From Enoplolaimus lenunculus (taxonomy: Eukaryota > Nematoda > Enoplea > Enoplida > Thoracostomopsidae), in contig JASANG010001432.1 in assembly GCA_030248215.1 (NCBI GenBank), positions 1 through 64,000 of the forward strand: 64,000 nt of DNA. Reading direction: 5' to 3'. The notes under the pieces were generated by a model. It made no database searches. It saw nothing but the letters and a program-made list of their open reading frames with translations, and was not told the origin of the DNA. Below are positions 12,180-22,096 of the stretch, one piece after another. Positions within the stretch are counted from its first letter, which is position 1, and every line of letters starts with the position of its first letter. A program made the translations under genes and the position numbers.

Positions 12180-14672
12180 TCATGTTGACATCGGCGTTGG
12201 TCGCTGGAGGCGACCACTTTCGTACAGAAAAGCGATGACGTCTTTTGGTTGCTTCCATAGAACTTCCTTGCCAACGTGTAGACCCAGGTGCAGTTGTCGG
12301 GCTCGTTGCAGTGCTGGGCAGACGCTGAGGACGTGGTTTAGATCGTCGACTGTATCGGCATTACACTGGATGCAAAAGGGAGTATCCACCTTCCGGATTC
12401 TGTGGAGATAACTTCTTAGTAGAGGAATGTGTTCCCCCGCCCGGAACTGACTGAGTATCCGGCGTTCCCGCGTTGAGAGGCCTTTTTCCTTATCACGAAT
12501 TGGAGGTGGCTTGACCCCGGCAGGTTGCGTGTGGTGCTGCAGTGATGTTTTCCATCGATGTAGTTCAGATCTGTTGATTGCAGACTTTGCAGTGCTGAGA
12601 TCGACTTCTGCATCAGCTTGGGGCAGGCTGCAGGCGCTTTTTGCGATGCCACCAACTTCTTCGTTTTCGACTACGCCCACATGACTAGGGACCCACTGCA
12701 TTGAAATACTCATATGACTGAGGGAGAAGATCAGCTCCCATACGGCACATTCCAGCTCACCGGATGCAGATTGAGGACCAGATGATAACTTCTGTAGGAC
12801 GGACTTTGAATCGGTGAAGATGACCACTTGCTGACTATCACGGGGCTGGGCATGCAGCCACTCCAGGCTGGCATGGACGGCGACTAGTTCTGCTCTAAAG
12901 CTAGAGCCAATGATACCCGCTGGCTTTCTAATCGAGATTCGTTCCCCCTTTCTTTGGATGAGCACACCACTTCCGGCATTTGAGATTCCATTTTCAGCCG
13001 AGCCATCAGTCCAAATGACGATGTCGGCTTGCCTCAGCTCAGCTATGGTATTTTCGGTCACAGCTCTGAGGTGCTCCGGGGGGTCGGCCTTCCGGACCGG
13101 AACATTAAGGTCCACTTTGATGATCAGGTTTGCCGGGTTTCTTTGGGGGGCTATGTGGCAGCTTGTGATCGGTTCTCGTGCCAAGTCAGATAGCCCGGCT
13201 CTTCTGCTCACCTCCTCACCCAACCATTTCCAGGAAGATTGGTGGTGTCGCTTCTTCGTTCGGGATTCAGCAGACTTCTTCGTGGGATTGTTGTCAGGTA
13301 AACGCAGGGCCCTTTCATAAGCGTTGCCGGGTAAGATTTTCCTCTTGGTCGCAATCGGTGCGAGGCCGGCTTCTGATAGCACCAGGTCCTTGGGTGCTCC
13401 GCTCACACATTCTGTCACCACTCTAGCTCCTTGGTAGTGGATCGATTCGAGCTTCTTTAGGTTTGATTCTGCGACACTTGGCAACCAGGCAGAACCGCAA
13501 TACGTAATGGCCGAGAGGACGTAGGCAAGGTGCAAAGTGCGCAGGCTTTCTTTGTCGCATCCCCAGCGTTTGCCAGATACGCATCGCAGGATTTGGATCC
13601 GCTTTTTCAACCGGGTTTGCAGCTGTCGGATGTGGTCTTTAAACGATAGACTTCGATCAAACCTAACCCCTAGGAACGTTGGGTTGCCGACGTAGGGGAT
13701 TTTTTCCCTGTTGATCCACAGATACGGTTTGAGCCTTGCTTCGGAGGGGTCTTTGGTGAAGTGCGTCACTTCGCACTTGCTGCTGTTTACTTGCATTTTC
13801 CAACGCTCAGACCACTTCTGCAGTACGGACATGGCGGTTTGCAGCTTCTTCCTGGCTGCGTCGATCGATCTGTGGGTACACCACTGGGCCAGGTCGTCAG
13901 CAAACAACGACGCTTCCACTCCTTCGGGCATGTCGTTCAGGATATCGTTAATAAATATCAAGAACAGCGTTGGCGACAGAACCCCTCCCTGGGGGACTCC
14001 CGCTCGAAACCTTTCCTTCGAGCTCTGAGCTCCTTCAAACTGGACTTTACCGCGCCTGTCCGACAACAGAGCCTTGATGCATCTGGCCACGCATGTTGGA
14101 ATACCCGACTTCAGCATTTTGTGGATTAGACCCCCTGTCCAAACACGATCAAATGCTCTTGAGAAGTCAATTAAAACCATCACTGTTCTTCTTGGCTTGG
14201 TTTCGTTAAGGCCATCCATGACTCCCTGTACAATGCGGAGGACTTGGTCCTCTGTAGATCTCATTGTTCGAAAACCTGCTTGGAACATTGAGAAGAAGTT
14301 TCGGTTCTCTAGGTGGGACACTAGCCTTTCTTTCAGGACACGCTCGAACAGCTTCGCCAAGCACGATGTGAGACAGATAGGCCTATAGCTGCTCACTTGT
14401 TCGAGGTTTTTTCCTGGCTTTGGTATGGGTATTATGACGCCGCTGCGCCAGCTGCTTGGCCAGGACGCTTGGGCGTAGCACAGGTTGAAGACTTCGGTGA
14501 CGCTTTTACGGGCTAGTGTGGATAGTTGCTTGAGCATACTGTTTGCTATGCGGTCTTCTCCGGGTTTGCTGCGGGTTGCCAGTTTGGAGATGGCGGCGTT
14601 AATCTCCCTGAGCGTAAGGACTGAACAGGAGGAGTCGGCGGCGCAGCTTCTACAGGGCATGCTGATCTCCTT
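12180..14672 (-). CDS. LINE B protein, C-terminal part: reverse transcriptase, RNase H, zinc motif
   Basis: An open frame of over 820 codons with RT blocks SYRPICLTSCLAKLFERVL, FSRAFDRVW, AGVPQGGVLSPTLFLIFIND and the catalytic FADD (about residue 252 counted from an internal Met at 14660). RNase H follows with WTDGSAENG (about 549), FRAELVAVHASLEWL and FTDSKSVLQKL plus QWVPSHVGV, so the acidic triad is present. CIQCN...LNHVLSVCP near the end is a C2HC-type motif. The frame is continuous with the endonuclease half at 18214-19875 once the A1 insertion and one copy of its duplication are discounted, so the element was intact when it was hit. Confidence 0.85.
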   Translation of the reverse strand, partial: KEISMPCRSCAADSSCSVLTLREINAAISKLATRSKPGEDRIANSMLKQLSTLARKSVTEVFNLCYAQASWPSSWRSGVIIPIPKPGKNLEQVSSYRPICLTSCLAKLFERVLKERLVSHLENRNFFSMFQAGFRTMRSTEDQVLRIVQGVMDGLNETKPRRTVMVLIDFSRAFDRVWTGGLIHKMLKSGIPTCVARCIKALLSDRRGKVQFEGAQSSKERFRAGVPQGGVLSPTLFLIFINDILNDMPEGVEASLFADDLAQWCTHRSIDAARKKLQTAMSVLQKWSERWKMQVNSSKCEVTHFTKDPSEARLKPYLWINREKIPYVGNPTFLGVRFDRSLSFKDHIRQLQTRLKKRIQILRCVSGKRWGCDKESLRTLHLAYVLSAITYCGSAWLPSVAESNLKKLESIHYQGARVVTECVSGAPKDLVLSEAGLAPIATKRKILPGNAYERALRLPDNNPTKKSAESRTKKRHHQSSWKWLGEEVSRRAGLSDLAREPITSCHIAPQRNPANLIIKVDLNVPVRKADPPEHLRAVTENTIAELRQADIVIWTDGSAENGISNAGSGVLIQRKGERISIRKPAGIIGSSFRAELVAVHASLEWLHAQPRDSQQVVIFTDSKSVLQKLSSGPQSASGELECAVWELIFSLSHMSISMQWVPSHVGVVENEEVGGIAKSACSLPQADAEVDLSTAKSAINRSELHRWKTSLQHHTQPAGVKPPPIRDKEKGLSTRERRILSQFRAGEHIPLLRSYLHRIRKVDTPFCIQCNADTVDDLNHVLSVCPALQRARQLHLGLHVGKEVLWKQPKDVIAFLYESGRLQRPTPMST

Positions 14673-14685
14673 ACGGACTGCGTTG
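14673..14685. repeat. Target-site duplication of LINE A1 (left copy)
   Basis: ACGGACTGCGTTG, identical to 18214-18226. These 13 bp lie in the LINE B coding region and mark the insertion of A1. Confidence 0.9.
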
Positions 14686-17600
14686 TTGTTGTTGTCGTGG
14701 CCGTCAGTGTCGTCCAGCAGAGCGGTTATAGATCAAGAAGTTGAGCGACCTCGACCGGTTTTCGCCATAGGTCCTCAGGTATCAGCGTTGTGGGTTTTGC
14801 ATTGCAGTTGAAGAGATGTATGGTGTTGTGTGGTGTAGACCCGCAGTTCGGACATTTGTCTGGGATTGTTGCATCAATCCTGTGCCGGTAGCTGTGCAGC
14901 AGGAAGGAGTATCCCGATCGTAATTGTGTTATCCTTGAACGCTTGGCTCGGTCCAGTTTCATTTCTGAGACGTCGATTGGAGGTGGTGGGTACCCTCCCA
15001 GTACCACCTGATTGCGGTATTTTGATTTGACCACTGCTACTGTTGTTGTGTGGATTTCGGATATCCGCGCCTTGATTTCGGACTTTGATAACTGATCTGG
15101 TGTTGGTGAGCCGATAGCATCTTGAGTGAACGATCTCAATGTGTTTTTCTTTCTTCTTTGTCTTGGTCTTTGCTCTGTCAGATAATGGCATGGGTGACTT
15201 TGAAGGCAGCACTGAGCGTAATATTGGCACGTCAGCATAGCACTATGGTCTGCGACTGGGAGCACCTTCGCTTCGGAATGCAGATGGTCTTCTGAGGCCA
15301 TTTTTAGGTTACCCGTTGCTGTCTTTATGGCATCGTTCTGTAAGCGTTGTAGCTTTTGCACTTGTGATTTCGAGCAGTTCGGATACCAGACCGGGCAAGC
15401 ATAATTTATCACCGATCTCCCGACTGCTTTGTACGTCATTATCATCGTTTCCTTGTTCTGACCCCATGTTGAGCCAGCTAGAGCTTTCAGGATGTTAATT
15501 CGCTGTCTGACTCGTGAATACGTGTTTTCAGTGTGCTTGTGGAATTTTAGCTTTGGGTCCAGCGTCACGCCCAGGATTTTTGGGTTCTGCTCGAGGGGGA
15601 TCGGCAGCCCATGAACAATGATCTGTGGGTGGTGTTTGAATTCACTGGGATCAGGCGTCAGTATGGTCACGGTTGATTTTGTTGGTGAGATCGCCAGTCC
15701 TTTGTTTTCGAAGAAGTCGATGAGCTCCGGGATATAATCGTTCAATCGTCGCGATAGCTCTTCTTTGTTGTGACCGCTTGTGTACACCGTGAAGTCATCC
15801 GCGTATGAGACGAGCTTGATGTTTGCCGGTGGAGTTGGCGCATTTGATACATAGAAGTTGAAGAGCAGTGGCGATATGATGGAGCCTTGTGGCACGCCCA
15901 TGTGAATGTTTCGGAAAGGTGATACCTCATCTCTGAAACTCGTCTGGGCTTGTCTTCCGTGTAGGTAGTTAGCGAGCCACTTTGTGATGCCTTTGGGCAG
16001 CGTAGTGTCGCTGATGTCCTGAAGCAGACGGCGGTGATTGACCATGTCGAATGCTTTTGTCAGGTCCAATGCCACTACTACCGTTCTCTCTGGGGGTTTC
16101 ATGTTGAACCCTTCGAGTGCGTCGTTTGTGAGGTTCATGAGAGCGCTTGTGGTCGAATGGCCTGGTCGGAAGCCATGCTGATGTGACTGCACCAGTAGAT
16201 GAGTTTTCAGGTGGCTTAACAGACATCTCTCCAAGACCTTCGCCGATGAGCATAGTAGTGATACGGGGCGGTACGATTTGTGGTCTTCCTCCGGCTTGTT
16301 CGGTTTGAGCAGTGGAATGATTGTTGACTTCTTCCACACTGTGGGTATGATGCCGCGTTGAAGTGAAGTGTTAAAGATGTAGGCGAGGTATCTGATTCCT
16401 GCCTTTCCTAGGTTCTTCAGGTGAAACACTGTTAGGCCATCAGGTCCGACAGCCTTCGAGTTTTTCGAGTTTAGGATGGCGGAGGACACTTCTTCTTCGG
16501 AGATGATGACGTTGTCGGCATGATCCATTTGCTTGATTTTCCGGAGTTGTATCCTGTTTAGCGGGTCTGAGGCGTGGGTTTTGGCGTTGCTGAAGATCTT
16601 GTTGAATTTCTTGGCTAACCTCTTGGCCTTCATTTCGCATTTGTCGCCAAATTTTATACCGATGTTTTTCGCCATTTTCGTTCTCGAGTTGTTTAGGGAT
16701 TTATAGGTGTCCCAGAGCTTCTTCACGGGCGTATGGCAATCAAAGTTGGATAGGTGTTCGATCCAGCGGCGGCGGGTTTCTCCTTGCAACTGCTTTGATA
16801 TTTCACTGTTTAACACTGCAAGTTCATCGGATTTGGGATTGGTTTTCCGCAGTTCGTCGCGGGTTTCCATCATCCTCTTTGTGTCATCCGTGATTCCTGG
16901 GCCCGTGTATTTCGGTATCCTGCCGGCTGGGATGCAGCGTTTGCCAACGTGATTCAGGATGGCGGTGAAGTTGCTTTCAGCTTCGTTGACTCCGACAGGG
17001 AGCACCAGTTCGGAAAACATCTTCTCGGTTTCTTCGGTGTATTTCTTCCAGTCCGCCTTTGACAGATTGATGAATGTTCTCTGTTGGGTGTTGACCGATA
17101 TTTCTTCGATACCTGTATCCAGATCGATGGTGATTGGCACATGATCTGAGCTGAGGCTGATAGAGGTCTCCCATGTCAAACGGTTTAGTAGACTGGAGCT
17201 TGCGATGGATATGTCGGGTGATGTATCTTGACCATTGCTCGGGATGCGCGTGGGTTGGTCTAGATTGAGGACACCACAGTCAGAGTCTTGAATTTCTTCC
17301 GCAAACTTCGTTCCACGATCGTCACTCAGTGTTGAGCTCCATAGCTCGTTGTGAGCATTGAAATCACCTAGGATCAATGCGTCGTTTTGTCTAAGGAATT
17401 GTGAGATCGTAGGTGCAAATCCGGGATCGCAGCTGCTCGTTGGTGGTATGTATACGTTGATGACTGAGATTATCTGTTCTCCTATTTGTAAAGCTGCTCC
17501 TTGAGATTCCATGTTTCCATTGGACGGGGATTCGATTGGTTCGAACATAACGCTTTCGTGGATGAGCAGAAGCAGACCACCGCCTCCGTCTACTCCTCGA

Positions 17601-18213
17601 TCCCTTCTGAGCACTTTGTATTTGATGAAATTAGGTGTTTTGCTTTTCTTTGACAGCTTTGATTCTTGGATAGCTGCAACGTGGACGCCTTTGGTTTTGA
17701 GGAAGTGTTCCAGCTCGGTCTTCTTTTTGCCAATTCCATTGCAGTTCCATTGCATGAAACGAATCTTTTTGGTTGGTTGGTTGTTGGCCTCCTTATGGGG
17801 CTTTTTCGCGCATCGAAGGCATACATGCGAGTGGCGTAGCCTGATGCAGCAGTCATCGTTGATATGTGCGTAATCTTTGCATTCCTTGCACTTAGCAGAG
17901 GATTCGGTCTTCTTCAGCTTCGTGTTACAGTAACAGCAGTACCATACTCGGCCACGTTTCGGGCCAGGGTTTTGCTCAATGCCAGCCATGAATAATAGGG
18001 CAAGGATCAACAAGGCCGGCAAGTGTTGATCCCTCCACAAAAACCCGACTGACTTCCATTTCCGCTCCATAACCAAATTGCTTGACTTTTGACGGAGTGA
18101 AGCTGGACGTGGGGGTCGCAGCTTCGGTATTGGTCCTTTGAACCAGCGAGCCGGTACATCTCCACTTGCCAATAGATTTGCATGTTTGGGCGAAAGCGAC
18201 CAATGCGGGAGAC
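14686..18213 (-). mobile_element. LINE A1, full-length young non-LTR retrotransposon
   Basis: A 3.53-kb element between perfect 13-bp duplications (14673-14685 and 18214-18226). It ends at the minus-strand 3' side in (CAA)n, has about 40 nt of UTR on each side and one uninterrupted long frame. Near identity with A2 in the shared 3' 690 bp and the open frame indicate a recent insertion. Confidence 0.92.
14726..18172 (-). CDS. LINE A1 protein: 2A-like motif, zinc finger, endonuclease, reverse transcriptase
   Basis: 1148 codons. In order: a hydrophobic stretch followed by GIEQNPGP (residues 64-71), which matches the 2A consensus DxExNPGP except that its D is G; a Cys/His finger of PHD-like spacing (C79 to about C120); an AP-type endonuclease (QWNCNGIG, IQESKL, GDFNAHNELW at about 268, SSDHVPI); reverse transcriptase (SYRPVSLLCSSAKVLERCL, LDLTKAFDMVNH, MGVPQGSIISPLLFNFYV, YADD at about 787); a C-terminal CPNCG...HLFNC motif (about 1104). 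Unlike LINE B it has no RNase H. The start is the first Met of the frame, 41 nt inside the element. It looks coding-competent, though activity cannot be judged from sequence. Confidence 0.9.
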   Translation of the reverse strand: MASGDVPARWFKGPIPKLRPPRPASLRQKSSNLVMERKWKSVGFLWRDQHLPALLILALLFMAGIEQNPGPKRGRVWYCCYCNTKLKKTESSAKCKECKDYAHINDDCCIRLRHSHVCLRCAKKPHKEANNQPTKKIRFMQWNCNGIGKKKTELEHFLKTKGVHVAAIQESKLSKKSKTPNFIKYKVLRRDRGVDGGGGLLLLIHESVMFEPIESPSNGNMESQGAALQIGEQIISVINVYIPPTSSCDPGFAPTISQFLRQNDALILGDFNAHNELWSSTLSDDRGTKFAEEIQDSDCGVLNLDQPTRIPSNGQDTSPDISIASSSLLNRLTWETSISLSSDHVPITIDLDTGIEEISVNTQQRTFINLSKADWKKYTEETEKMFSELVLPVGVNEAESNFTAILNHVGKRCIPAGRIPKYTGPGITDDTKRMMETRDELRKTNPKSDELAVLNSEISKQLQGETRRRWIEHLSNFDCHTPVKKLWDTYKSLNNSRTKMAKNIGIKFGDKCEMKAKRLAKKFNKIFSNAKTHASDPLNRIQLRKIKQMDHADNVIISEEEVSSAILNSKNSKAVGPDGLTVFHLKNLGKAGIRYLAYIFNTSLQRGIIPTVWKKSTIIPLLKPNKPEEDHKSYRPVSLLCSSAKVLERCLLSHLKTHLLVQSHQHGFRPGHSTTSALMNLTNDALEGFNMKPPERTVVVALDLTKAFDMVNHRRLLQDISDTTLPKGITKWLANYLHGRQAQTSFRDEVSPFRNIHMGVPQGSIISPLLFNFYVSNAPTPPANIKLVSYADDFTVYTSGHNKEELSRRLNDYIPELIDFFENKGLAISPTKSTVTILTPDPSEFKHHPQIIVHGLPIPLEQNPKILGVTLDPKLKFHKHTENTYSRVRQRINILKALAGSTWGQNKETMIMTYKAVGRSVINYACPVWYPNCSKSQVQKLQRLQNDAIKTATGNLKMASEDHLHSEAKVLPVADHSAMLTCQYYAQCCLQSHPCHYLTEQRPRQRRKKNTLRSFTQDAIGSPTPDQLSKSEIKARISEIHTTTVAVVKSKYRNQVVLGGYPPPPIDVSEMKLDRAKRSRITQLRSGYSFLLHSYRHRIDATIPDKCPNCGSTPHNTIHLFNCNAKPTTLIPEDLWRKPVEVAQLLDL

Positions 18214-18226
18214 ACGGACTGCGTTG
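18214..18226. repeat. Target-site duplication of LINE A1 (right copy)
   Basis: ACGGACTGCGTTG, identical to 14673-14685. Confidence 0.9.
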
Positions 18227-19875
18227 ATCAGATTTCTGTCTGACTTGTCCATTCTCAGTTTGCTGACGGCTGCATATTCTCTCACAAAGGCACGGGCTTT
18301 GTCCGGGGGATTTTCAATACGCGCATTGTCAACTACTAGGCTGTGGCCTTCGGGCTGCCTGGAACCTCGACCATCTAGGGATCTCACGAGCCTCCAGACT
18401 TCCCCCGAGTCTGTTCTGGCATTCAGGGTCGACAGGTAGTCATTCCAAGACTCAGCTTTTACACTGGCAATCGCTTGCATTGTATTAATCACTGCTTCAC
18501 GCCAGGCTATACGGTGAACGGGGTCGGTCAGGTCTTTTTTCGATGCATTCTTCCTTGCTCGAATTGCTTCTACACATGCATCCGTGAACCACGGTTTATG
18601 CACTCGATGGTAGCCCTGGGGGATAGAAGTCTTGGCAGCAGTGATGATTACGTTAGAGATCCAGTTTGCAGCATGCAGCGCGTTAAGGGGCATGGTTGAG
18701 TTGGCGATGCTGGCATACAGCAGCGAACGGAACTTGGCCCAATCGGCCTTATTCAACAGCCACTTCCTTTCACGCTTCGGTGCTATGGGTTCGCATGACG
18801 TCGCTATCTGGATCAGAATGGGGGAATGATCAGACCCCATTGAATCATCGAGGACTGAGACTGAGAGTTGATGAGCAAAGCTGTTGTGAGCCAGAACCAC
18901 GTCGGGTGTGGAGCGGGTTCCACGGTGAGGGTCGGTGCGTGTTGGTGTGCCGCAGGGCATGACTACCATACCAGCATCAATAGACCATTCTTCCACTTTC
19001 TCCGCCAAAGCATCAGCTTCATCGCACTGCTGGTCCCATAGTGGGCTATGGCAGTTTAGGTCCCCTGCTACCAGGGCCGAGTTTACCCGCCGGATAGCAT
19101 CAGGATTGAACATTTGGGTCCTATGATCATCGTCGCTGGGGCGGATAGGCGGAACGTAAAGGTTTGTTAGGTGGAACACCTGGTCTCCGGAGCTGAACTT
19201 CACTGTCAACCCATCGGTGTTCGGGTCGTTCCGGTCAACAGGGGATGGCTCCAGGGTATGCTGGATTCGATCTTTAACGAGAGTCACGACTCCTCCTCCT
19301 CTCGTGACACGGTCCGTTCGGCCAGCTCTTCTGTCTGAACGGAATACAGAGTAGCCCTTCAGCTTAAAATCGATGGCAGGTTGTAGGTGCGTCTCTTGGA
19401 TCAGCGCCACAGAGACTTCATGGGTATGCAGCGTATGTTCCAGTTCGATCTTCTTGTTCGACGTGGTCAGTCCGTTTGCATTCCATACCAATACGTTGTA
19501 GCCGGGCTTTTGCCTGGCAGCTGAGACTTGTGGATTTGATGGTCCGGTAGATGGCGCGTTTGCAGAAGGTGCAGCAATGGGCATCCGAGTACGTTGTGCT
19601 GTGGGACCGAGGCATGAAGCGCACGACCAGGTTGTTTTGCTTAAATTCGCCATTTGACTAGGGGTCCAGTTGAGGCACTTTCTTCGGAAGTATCGACCGC
19701 AGTTACAGCACCCAATACTGTCATAGTAGGCGCTTCGTTGGCATCCACAGCCGCAGGGCCACACTGGCAGTCGAGGGTGTCCTGGGTTGGGGTGTACATC
19801 CCCGCATCGTAGCAGTAGCCGACCATAGTATGCGGGATTTCCATGGCCGGCTAGGAAAAACACGCTGGTCTGCAT
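18214..19875 (-). CDS. LINE B protein, N-terminal part: 2A-like motif, finger, AP-endonuclease
   Basis: From a likely Met at 19875 (MQTSVFFLAGHGN) the frame passes GDVHPNPGH, a decayed 2A-like motif, then a Cys-rich finger (CGCGCQ...CCNCGRYFRRKC...CASC), then an endonuclease: WNANGLTTSNKKIELE, IQETHL, AGDLNCHSPLWDQQ, GSDHSPILIQI. It continues to INAVR at 18214, the point where LINE A1 interrupts it. The frame upstream of 19875 stays open into LINE A2, so a start further upstream is possible. Confidence 0.8.
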
Positions 19876-20038
19876 GGGCCAAAAGACTTCGCTTCCATGC
19901 GAAACGGGGTTTTGACGTCGGATTTCGAACCATATGACCAATCGGGAGGACTCGTATCGGGAAACCCTTTCGTATCCACTCCAGGTTGATCGGTTTGCTC
20001 CTGCAGCCACGACAAGGCATTCAACGATCTTGCAGGAG

Positions 20039-20203
20039 TTCGAGCAGTTCGTATACCAGACCGGGCAAGCATAATTTATCACCGATCTCCCGACTGCTTT
20101 GTACGTCATTATCATCGTTTCCGTGTTCTGACCCCATGTTGAGCCAGCTAGAGCTTTCAGGATGTTAATTCGCTGTCTGACTCGTGAATACGTGTTTTCA
20201 GTG
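20039..20203 (-). mobile_element. LINE A2, 5' part (5'-truncated)
   Basis: Reads TENTYSRVRQRINILKALAGS... like A1 (15375-15530) and includes the right copy of the LINE B duplication (20039-20049). Similarity to A1 stops at about 20203, so A2 was a 5'-truncated copy of about 0.85 kb before LINE B entered. Confidence 0.8.
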
Positions 20204-20603
20204 CTTTTTAAAGTTATCTCAATTGAGCGCCTGCAGAACATGTTCTTTCAAATATTTAGCAACGTTTGAATGGTATTTTCTAGATGAATAGCTTAAATAT
20301 GTCACGGCACAGAACACAATTTGGAAAAGTTTCTCGACTTCACATGATCAAATTGTCATGGTAAAGACAGGTAAAATAGTCGAGCACGTATGCGTGACAT
20401 TTTATATTCGATAACCAATAGACGCAATTTGTAATCTTGCAATATTGAAATATTTACTAATCAAGTTTTAGAAACATAAATATTTTAAAACTCAAAAAAT
20501 ATCCTCTTCCAATGAAGAATGCTAGATTAGATCACTTATAAACTGAACATTGTAAAACCCAACAAACGCTAAAATTAAGCTGATAGGTGATGTCCGCTGG
20601 GCC

Positions 20604-20820
20604 CATATGTTTCTTGTTTCACTGACAGCAAGCGTGTTAACACTGAAAGACAGCCGTCAAAGTTATAGATGACAACTATTTTCATAGAAGTTATGGAGCT
20701 AATATTATAAGCATTACCTACTTATCTATGGTCTAACTAACCCTTATATAAACTCTTTTACATGCTTCAAGCGAAACATATCACAATTTGTTCCTTCTAG
20801 GGGCACTTTTACCTAGTGTA
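20604..20820 (-). repeat. Right arm of the ~220-bp inverted repeat
   Basis: Reverse complement of 11130-11351 at about 90% identity by eye. Lies 0.4 kb outside the LINE nest and about 1.3 kb upstream of the plus-strand WIPI start. Confidence 0.75.
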
Positions 20821-22096
20821 TCATTCTTGTCCACACTCTCAGTTTACTCTTTCACTAGCTACGTCTTTCTACGTTCGTACTCGTAATCTGTTATAACCGG
20901 TTCTATTGCGTGCACTGTTGCTATATCTGTTGTCATTTTTTGAGATATTCCGGTTTAGTTTCTTGAAATTCCCTGTATTCAACAGTTTAACCAACAATCA
21001 TAAATACATCTGACTTACAAGGTTACTTGCATGTGCAAGTTGCACGTGCAATTGTTTGCTGAATAAACTTGTAGGTATGAATAGGGTTTAAAGCATGTAG
21101 CTTGACTCCCACGAATAATGGTGTTGCCTTAATCTGCACATGTGCCAACTTGGCTAACAAGTAGCGTCAATAAAGTGTCAAATTTGTGGTAAATTCTGAA
21201 ACACTCGATAGGCTGGTCGCTGGTTCGAAATGTACAGTACATATCGTCGAGAGACAATAGTTGCTACATTAAAATTGTTCGTTGCAAGTATAGAACAGAG
21301 CCGGACCGCTTTCATGGGGGCCGTAATTAATTTTGCTTAGATTTAGACTTAGGCTTAGGCGTAGGTATACACATGGGTCGATTGTTCGATAGAATAATAG
21401 TGTATTTGTAACATTCCGACGTCAGCCACACCTAAGAAGTACAATTGAGACAAACGAAAACTCTGACTGAAGAAGATCTATTATGGTAAGCGATAGAAAA
21501 TAACCCAACTCTTTAATCATTAAGCCGAAATTTATATCCTTAGTTAAGACTTGTTTGGATTTTGAAACGATGCACTTGTTGGCCGATACACCGTGAAATT
21601 TCTAAACTACTTAGCTGGATAAAAGTGGTGTATGCAATGAAAATGTGAAGAATAATGGCTGTTTATTTGAATCGTCGTCACTACAAAAAATTGTTAATTC
21701 TTTGCGTAATTGCCGATACTTTTCGTTTTTGCACATAACAGTGAGTTGGAAAGCTGTCGTTGTTGGCGTATATCGGTGGGACTGGTCAGTAATCAGGGAA
21801 ACATCACTTTTGCATTTGTTTGAAAAAGTTAATTGCAAAAACCGTTCTTTGCAGATTATAGTCTTATTGTTGTTGAGGTTTAAGCCTTCGCAGTTATAAT
21901 ATGATAGAATGTTGTATTCTATCTGTTGTTTAAGCATTGTTTATTAAAATTGGAATAGGCCTTGGCATTTTTTCAAAATGAAAAGCTAAATCACTCGCAT
22001 ATCGTACTTAGATGTTTCATACAACTAATTATTTGCTTTTATGACTAGAGAATAGTTGCACGTGCTATATACATGTATATACCAGACTATTGAACC
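20821..22096. other. Upstream region of WIPI-b
   Basis: Likely promoter/5' flank of the plus-strand WIPI gene. Around 21300-21390 it holds GCTTAGATTTAGACTTAGG words ending near CACATGGGTC, a decayed telomere-motif MITE. No other feature recognised. Confidence 0.3.

Larger units (their letters stand above)
12149..20038 (-). mobile_element. LINE B, full-length non-LTR retrotransposon split by LINE A1
   Basis: Flanked by an 11-bp duplication TTCGAGCAGTT (12138-12148, 20039-20049). Excluding the inserted A1 and one copy of its duplication the element is about 4.35 kb. The 3' end is a short (CAA)n tail; the 5' UTR is about 160 nt. It encodes a degenerate 2A-like motif, a Cys/His finger, an AP-endonuclease, reverse transcriptase, RNase H and a C-terminal zinc motif. 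That order is known from Ingi/L1Tc- and I/Jockey-like elements; my clade assignment is tentative. Confidence 0.85.

Noticed and set aside
12085-14811. Plus-strand open frames of 80-136 codons across the LINE nest
   Set aside because: They are antisense to the long RT frames and show no family features of their own.
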